Assembly: GCA_964036665.1 (NCBI GenBank)
Contig: OZ038533.1
Coordinates: 14,541,075 to 14,605,074 of the forward strand
DNA length: 64,000 nt
From: Gordius sp. MW1
Lineage: Eukaryota > Nematomorpha > Gordioida > Gordea > Gordiidae
Direction: 5' to 3'
The notes under the pieces were generated by a model, which did no database searches, was not told where the DNA came from, and saw only the letters and a list, made by a program, of their open reading frames with translations. The translations under genes and the position numbers were made by a program. Of this stretch, positions 48,401 to 57,400 are shown one piece after another; position 1 is the first letter of the stretch; the number at the start of each line of letters is the position of its first letter.

Positions 48401-51400
48401 AGTTTTAGTGAAACCAAGAATTGACAAAACAATATCCAGCCGTTTTTACAACACAAGTTGCCCCGCCCATCGATGTAAAATTTTCATGAGAGTTATAAAT
48501 TTAAAACTAAGGAAGAATTTTTTTAACTCAAATTCTGTATTTTTAGGAGAGATTTTATGAGCGAGCTTTGCGTTGGTTTTTTTTATTAAGGAAGAACCTT
48601 GGATACATAATTAGGACTTAGTCCCACTGTTTACATCCTTTTTACCATTAAAACCGCCTAATTGAAGGCCAAAAATGTTTCTTCCATGTTTTTTTTGCAT
48701 CGTATCATTTTAGTAACATCTTCATTAACTTTGTCATTCAAAATTTATGTGCACGTGACGAAACCACCGTTTTACATCATGTCTCGCTCACTACTGTTGT
48801 AAAAACGGGTGAGTTTTGTTTGGTCGATCTCTGGCTGTAGTCGACTAAGCATAAACCGACCATAGTTTTTTGGGCAAACCACCCCCTCCGACCTTCCCCT
48901 TTTTTATTCACAAAAAAAGTCTTCTTGCTTATTTTTAAATGAAATAGAGCGAAAATTTGAAACAGTTATCAAAACGACTCCTCCTTTTACCAAGCCCCAT
49001 ATCATCATCACACATGTTCTTTGTGTGTAATTTATTTGGCAGCCTAATTTTTAAAATTCAATCGAAAGATCTGTGGGATGGGCGTAGCCAGTATTGGAAT
49101 TGGAGGGGAGGGGCAATAAGGCTTTAGGGCGAGGGGCAAAATAGTCATTTTTTGAAATGTAAGCCATAAATATTTTGAATTTTTAAAAATTTCTGATTTA
49201 GAGGCGGCAGCCGCCCCCTGGCTACATCATTGGGGGGGGGGGGGGTAAGGAGGAATCAAGAATCTTCTATTTTTAATGTGACCTGTTTGGTTCGGCCCAA
49301 ACCTGTTATATCAAATATCAATGACTAATAAATATCATGCGTATGAGAGTTTGGGCATTGACGTCAAATGGAAGAGCATGATGCAATTCAATCCTGACAC
49401 ACTCCCGTTAAAACCTTGAGGCTAGTGTAATAAAAATAATAAGGTATCGGTGTGAAAACACACCTCCCAGGAAAGAATTACGCCAAAAAACTTTTAGTGC
49501 TATGTAATTGTTGTTGATAATATTAAGATTATGCCGCCCTCCATTCCGTTAACATCTGCACTGTTGATTAATAAGCATTTTGTTTACGAAAATGCGGAAA
49601 TGGGCACTCGAATTTGAGGGGTGCGGGGTAAAAAGTTGGTGTATGAGTCCCTCACCCCGGCCCCTAATCTCAATTAGTGTAAGGTCTGTTTATGTTTAGT
49701 CGACTAAAACCAAAGGGCGACCAAACAGAACCCAGCCCTTTTACAGCACTAGTTTACAGTAATATAATATACTACCTTAAAACCCGATAAGCCTGCGGTA
49801 GTGAGGATGAGACCAAGGTAAAATAGATTTTTTAAAAATTTCGTATTTTAAATTTTGGCGCTTAAAAAGTGTAGATCAATGACTGGAGTAATCGACCCGA
49901 AAATTTTATTCGAGTGAAATCTATTGAATAAAATGACAAAACACTTTAGGATTTTAGAAATTCGTTAGTAAAACTAAGTGGTTAAAACAAGTTAAGGGCG
50001 GGGGGGGGGCAGTTGACCCTCTTTGCCTCCCCCCTCACTAAGCCCATGGGATTGGGGGAGGGTGATTAAAATGTGTCAAATAATGAATGACTATACAAAT
50101 AAACAACACTTCACAACCCTGGGGGCTGGGGTTGCATTGCGAGGCATAAATATTGTATCATCGACTAATCCGCCCCTCCCCCTCCTTAATCTCTCCCAAA
50201 CCCTCTGGTGTGATTTTGGAAAATATTTAAACGACGTAAACAATGTTGATCTTAATTATCTGACATTTATCTTAGTTACGTATTTTACGCTTAGTCATTA
50301 AAAGCATTTTTCCATATTCATCCTATCTTAAAGTTTTTTAAAATATTCAACTATATCTTTGGGGGCATATAACTTGAAATCATATATTCCTATATTCCAT
50401 AGCCAATTGAAGTTTTATTGGCAACACCATATAAAGTTTGCCCAAATCCTTACGGAGTCTATATATTGAAATATTTCGTTGGAATAAGGAAAGGGAATTA
50501 GCTAGCCCGTAGCAGTGATTTTTGGCGGGACCCGGGCTTTAATACTCACTTCAAAATACACATTTATTTATTTCGAATTTTCCATCTTTATAAATAACAT
50601 CTAAACCGTCGAGAGCTCATACATACATCATGTCCGCACAACCAGGGGTAAATAATTCAATAGAAATTCCATTTTTATCTTACTATATTTATCCCATATT
50701 CATTTTTAATTTTAAAACCTACTTATTTTTTCTGGATATGCCTTAATTGTGCAATTTTTTTGGCACATAGATATTTTTTAAATTAGGAAACAAACATTTA
50801 AAAACCGCTGGATTTTGTTTGGTCGACTTTTGGTTGGAGTCGACTAAACATAAACAGACCAAATGGTCTTGGTCTGTTGTGGTCTGTTTTTATTAGTCGA
50901 CCTCTTTATCCAATATTTATTGCAAGCTTTGTTGTTATTATTCAAATAATATTATAATTTTTTTTCAAAGTTTAAACTAGAATTACTCCCATAATCAGGG
51001 GCGTACGCAGGATTTTTTTTTTTTGGGGGGGGGGTTTCAAATTTTGGACTTCGCATATCAAAAGAATTTATAAGAATTTTTCAAGGCAAATACATTTAAA
51101 AATTAAAAAGATTATGTTATGCTTCCCCCCCCCCCCTAATTGAACTTTTGAACGTTTCGCCCCCCCCCTCCCTATTCCAAAACCTGGCTACGCCTAGATA
51201 TACCTAATGTAGCCTCCATGTGAGCTTATCCAGTCAAATTTAGATTTTAAACAGCAGGTTTTTGTTCCACGTGAACTAAATCTAAAATTATTATTTAACT
51301 ATAATCATTAAAAATCTTACCAGCAGCAAGTTCTTGTTTTACATGATTAACTTTTTTGACACAAAATTTAAATATTATGCCTTTTCTTTTATTCAAATTG

Positions 51401-54400
51401 ATTAACCGCAAGGAAAATTATGGAAAAATATATTAACGCGTAAAAATATTTAATGGTTGTTGATTATAAGTGCTCATAGTTAATTAAGTAACAACACTCA
51501 TTTCATAATATTTATTATATAATGCGATATTAGAAAATAAATAAATATTTTTCCGAAATCCGCGGGGGGGGGGGAGGGTTTGAACCCCAAAACCACCCCC
51601 TTGCGTACGTCACTGCCCATAATTATATAATATTAAAGTATCACAGTACGATTAAATTATTGATCGGTTAAAATTGCATTCGGACTGGGCAACATACATT
51701 TTTCATAGAGAAAGATCCAAATTCAATCACGCACATTAATTTAACTCCATTCCTCTACATAGTGTAAAAACGGCTGGGTTTTGTAGACCCATCCGTTTTA
51801 CAACACTACCTCTATAATATAACCCCCAAGTAATATTTAAAAACTTTTCCACCCTTATAATATTTTTAAAAATTTACAATATTTACTTTTTTAGAGGAGC
51901 CAGGTCAAAATTAAATTAAATCCACGTTTCATTCAATAGTTAACTGGGACTTTTTAAAAAAAATTATACCTTATTCTAGTGTTGCAAAAAGACATGTTTC
52001 ATTTAGTCGACGTTTGGTGTTAGTAACTTAGCAATGGCTTTTTGGTATGTTTTCCAAGTCGACTTCTAGGCATGGTCAAAATTTTAAAAACTGACCAGAA
52101 TCTATCCATTTGTCTCATTTGAACCATAGGTCAATTAAACTAAACCAACGTTTTTTTACAGCACTTCATTAAACTTACCCCTAAATTTACATGCAAACGC
52201 ACCGGAAGAAACTTATTTTATTATGTTTAGCTCGGCTCTCGGGCATAATAATCTTGACCTCGCTCGACCTCTCTTATTTTTCCAAACTAATTTTCACGCT
52301 TGAAATTTCAAACAGAATTTATTATCAATTTTTAAACGCATCATCCAATACAGAGAGTATCATATTCATATCTAAAATCGCTGCTCTTCCAACTAGCCCA
52401 CAGCCCCCACGTCAATTTTCTCATCAAATTACATTCTTACCCCAAGGCTTCCCTCCCCCCCCCCCCCCTTCCCATCTCTAGCACATTATTTGATATTATT
52501 TGGAGGGAGGTGTGCTTTTCAAACGACCTTCCCCCCCTCCCCTTACTACTACTATTACTATAATATCGATTTTTGCGTGGCCCCTTTAAACTTGGAAATA
52601 ATGGGAATATACAGTAGAGAACTGTAAAGTCATTTTTTTCAACCCGAACCCGACCCTCCCCGAATTTTTTTTTTAAATTTTTAACCCGGACCCTACCCGA
52701 CCCGAAAGCATTTTAAAATTTTCAACCCGACCCGGCCCGATCCGAAAGTGGCAAAAAAAAAATTTCATCGAATTCCTTCCGAACGTGGTTCAAATTTGGT
52801 ATCCAACGCTTTTGCAAGAAAAATTGCGGTGTGCATGGGCGTAGCCAGGGGGTGGCAGGGAGGGGCGGCTGCCCCCCAAATTTAAAAAAATCTTAGATAT
52901 TTTATCAAATTATGGCTAAAATTAAAAAAATGGTCATTTTGCCCCTCCCTTAATCATTATTACCCCCTCTATCCTGGCTACTCCCATGTGGGTGTTTAAA
53001 ATTTAATAACAAATTAAAGTGCGATCTATGAAACTAATTATTTCCACAGATTTTGATTACTAAATTTAGTTTCCTGATTAATTATAGATATATTTATATA
53101 TGATAGCATACAGTATCAGGTCACATTCAATTTGAAATATAGAGTTTTGCAAATGAATCATTTAATAAATTTAAACATAATCTTTTTTTTATGAATATAT
53201 ATTCATGTAGTTTAAATTAATAATAAACTACCACTTTACAACCCGACCCGAAAGTATTCCAAAATTTTCAACCCGAACCCGAACACATTTTAATCGAGTC
53301 GGGTCTCGGGTCACCCGTGCAGTTCTCTAAATACAGTATAAAACTTTTTAAAATTAAATACAAAATCCGAAAATTATGTGTTTGGACTAGATACCTCTTT
53401 ACATAAACCTATGCGCTGTGATGACATTCAAGCATATTTATCTTTTTTTAATTAAAATGCTGTTAATAAGTAAAAATGAGCTATAAAATATGCAATGAAC
53501 GAATTGATAAAAACAATATTCATCAGATTCGGCAAGAGCCAACGAGGGCCATCATGTGTCAGCTATAAAAATTTATAATTATATTTTGCTGTTTAAACAC
53601 CGAGTTTTTGACGTAATATAAAGCTGGGTCAATATTTAACTTTGATTTTTAAGTACTACTTTTTTTGATGCTATATGGAAAATACTTTTTTTGGTGCCCT
53701 ATCAACTCGCCGAAAACCATCTCGCCGAATTTAATGTCCCCCGGTTAAAAAAGGTCCCCTAATTTAAAATCTCCCCCAGGGGACCATTCTTAACTGGGGG
53801 ACATTAAATTTGGCGAGATGGTTTTCGGGAAGTTGACGGGCCACCACTTTTTTTTTTGGGGGGGGGGGGGTTTATCTCAACGTCTTTGACCCTCCTCCTT
53901 TCATTTCTAAATGATATGCATTATTCATGAGAGCGCGGAATTATGGAATGTGGTGGAGTACGTATTTAAAGCTCTACCACCGGGGGCCCTCTCCCTAACT
54001 TAACCTTCCCTAGTATTGTTATGTAATTAATAGGGGGTATTCAGCCCCCCCCCTTCCTCCCGTCTACAAGCGGAAGTAGAATTTGCTAAATAGTGGGTGG
54101 GCAAAATGTCGATATTTATCAAATTTTAACATTACTTGTATTGGTTTTAAACGAATTTTTAAGTTTCTTGATTTTTAACATTTTGATGGCATTTTAAGCT
54201 TAAAAAGCTAAGAAAGGATTTGATAAGGGGTATTAAAACGGTAAAACGTTGGAAAATAAATTTAGGTGGGCTATGTTTTTTACAAACGACCTTTTAAATA
54301 AAAATACAAAAATTTATTTTCATTAGAAATAATAAGTATAACATTTCTTAATTTTTTATATTTACGAAAAAATTCGATTTTTGGGCAACTACTACTTAAT

Positions 54401-57400
54401 ATCAAGTTTGCATTTAATTTTGTTTTGTTTTCCACAGGGTATGACGTGCATGTTGGCCACTTGTGTGGCGGTTATAGCGCTCAGCTCATTCCAATTTGGC
54501 TATAGCATTGGGGTCGTAAACGCCCCCGAAAAGGTATACAACTCGATATATTTTTTCAAATATATATTTATATATACTACGAAATTCCGCGAGATTTTAA
54601 ATGAATAAATCATGTTAGATTTAATTTTTAAAGCCTAAATTGCCGACAAAGTGTAAGGATTTTCCTAAAAGTTGTCAAAAAGTTATATGCCGTTCGAAAA
54701 ACTTAGACTTTTAATTCTATCTTATAATGTAAGGTCCTTTTGATTTCGATTTGAATTTTATATTTTGACACCCTATCACATAATCTCATGAATATTAAGT
54801 GTAAATTAGTGTTGTGAAAACGGCTGGGTTTTGTTTGGTCGACCTTCGATTTAGTCGACTCAACATAGACGGACCATTTGACCAAAAAATATTTAGTCTG
54901 TTTATGAGACTTAGAGAAATAGGCAAACAACCATTGGTGTCTGTTTATGTTTGGTCGACCAAAACTAGAGGTCGACCAAACAAAATCCACCCGTTTTCAC
55001 AACACTACTGTAAATTAAGCTTAAGAGATAGCACTTAAAATTATAAAAATAATTGAATAATTGAATTATTTTTCATATATGTATTACTTTAAATATTGTT
55101 GTTATATAGATTTTGAGAAGTTGGTACGGTGATATCTACTATCAGCGTTACGGGGCTGTCCTGGAAAATCGGAAAGTGACGATATTGTGGGGCGTGACCG
55201 TTGCTATTTTTTGCATCAGTGGTGGGATTGGTGGCTTATTGTCGGGCTACTTTTGCGACAAATTTGGCAGGTAAAAAGCAATTTTTACATTAGACTCCTC
55301 CACCAAAAACACCTAAAACCATTTTGAAAAAAACATAATTAAAATAATAAATTTGAACTTTAAAAAGGCAAAAAGGATCTTCAAATATATAAGTGTAAAA
55401 GAAGTCTAAAAAACGAATCCTCCTAATGATGTGAAGAATTTTAAATGTGTGTTTTAACTTTAAATCCACCAAAAATATTTAAAATTAGTTTAAAAAAAAC
55501 ATAACTAAAATAAAAAATTTGAATTTTTAAAAAGGCAAAAAGGATCCTCAAATACACAAGTGTAAACGCATTTTGAAAAAGGTTACGCTTACTAAAATAA
55601 ATGGTAAGTAAAGCCATCGCCTCCTCAACAGTGTTTTTTACTTATTACATCTAAGATTAAATAGTACCGGCTAATTGAATTTTAACTTTACACGCCATTA
55701 AGGATTTTGTAGTTTATACAAAGGTTAACGTAAATTCGATACGATTTTATAGTACTTTTGGATCATATTTTGAAGTAAAAGAAAGGGCTTGCAGTAATGA
55801 CAAGAATTGTAAACCCAAGATGGACAGGACAGGACACGACAACCGAAAGAGAGCCCATAAATTGCATATACGGGGAAGAGGGAACGTTTTTATTAGTATT
55901 TTTTGGTAATTTATGATAGGAAAGGGTGCCTCCTGTTCAACAATTCTACTGCCTTTTTGGCCGCAATTCTGATGGGCTGCGCTCGCCCGGCCCGTTCTTA
56001 CGAACTCATCATTTTGGGCCGTTTTATCATTGGGTTCAATTGTGGTAAATATCACATGATGCGTATGATACAAAAATTTTGTGGTTTCGATTGTTCGATT
56101 GGGGTCAATATGACCCCAAATCATTTAATGAGTGAGCTAAATAAATCTGCTGAAAAGGTTGTTTCTGACATAAATTCTGTTGTAAATTATAATTTAACAA
56201 GATTTTTGTAAATCGAAAGCGTGGAAAGTTTTAAATGTTTTCGCATCAAGCCTTCAATAATTTTGTAAATCTATATTGGTTTATAGACTTTTAACCTCTT
56301 TCATATACTTTAATTATTTCCCTTCGAATTTAGGTTAACTCTTTAGTCGTGGTCTGGGGTCAATCCCCAGAACCTAATTAATATTTATTATTTATTTAAT
56401 ATATGTATTTGCAGGGATAACGTCTGGTGCAGTTCCCATGTATTTGGCAGAAATATCTCCCGTCAGCTTGCGTGGAGCCACTGGGGCCGTACATCAATTG
56501 GCCATCACCATTTCAATCCTATTTTCCCAAATTTTGGGAATGACCCAACTGCTAGGAAACGTCTACAATTGGCCATTTTTGCTGGGTATGCAGCACTACA
56601 TGTGTTTTAATTTTTGCTCTCACTTTCCACAAAAATTGCCCTGTTCAGTAATGTCATGTGCTGCCCATTTTTGGCTTCCTTAATACATTCTTGCCTGGGG
56701 GTAGTTAAGGAAGGGAGGCAGGGAAGGGCGGATGCCCCCCTCTAAATCCAAAAATTTATTAAGATTTTTGCCGCTCCTAAAATCATTTTTGCTCCCGATA
56801 ATGCTGGCTACGCCCATGCATTCTTTAATAGTGCTTGTGATAAATTTCAGTCATGCTGTATAATAATACTATTAAAGCCGTTTTTGTGTGAGGTCAAACA
56901 CAGGCATAGCAAGAATTGATATTTATTTTAATGTCTCATATAGGCATATACGTATAAATCCTTATGCTTATAATTTGTTATTTATGTGACTTAATTTTTT
57001 GTATAGTTTATAGCCGCACGGACATGGCTTAGAAAAATTTTAATGAAAAGAGAATCGTTTAAAAACGACCTTTATGTCACTTTTTAAAGCTAGTCTTGTG
57101 GTTTCTTGATACTTGTTTCATTTATATAAATCTTAGTTTTTATAACGTTTTTCTATAAAGTTTTGGCCATTTTTTAATTTTTATTATATGATACTATTTA
57201 TTTTCATTATGCTCGCGTCGTATACAGCGTTTACCGCCATCCCAGCCTTGATCCAATGCATCCTGTTACCCATGATGCCAGAGAGCCCTAGGTATTTACT
57301 CATCACCAAGGGAGACGAAATTCGTGCCAGATACGGTATATGTATTTGCAGAAAAAAGGCCTTTTTTTTTTGAAAATTTTACACACTTTTTCCATTATGC

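Noticed and set aside
52191-52481. 96-codon plus-strand frame ending in a proline run
   Set aside because: The end is translation of a C-tract and no domain is visible.
55747-56124. 125-codon minus-strand frame across SLC2A exon 4
   Set aside because: It is the antisense shadow of a conserved transporter exon.
56095-56370. Palindrome GGGGTCAATATGACCCC and TTAA-adjacent GGTCTGGGGTCAATCCCC in SLC2A intron 4
   Set aside because: Looks like a possible piggyBac end, but I could not pair two termini or find matching TTAA sites, so no element is called.
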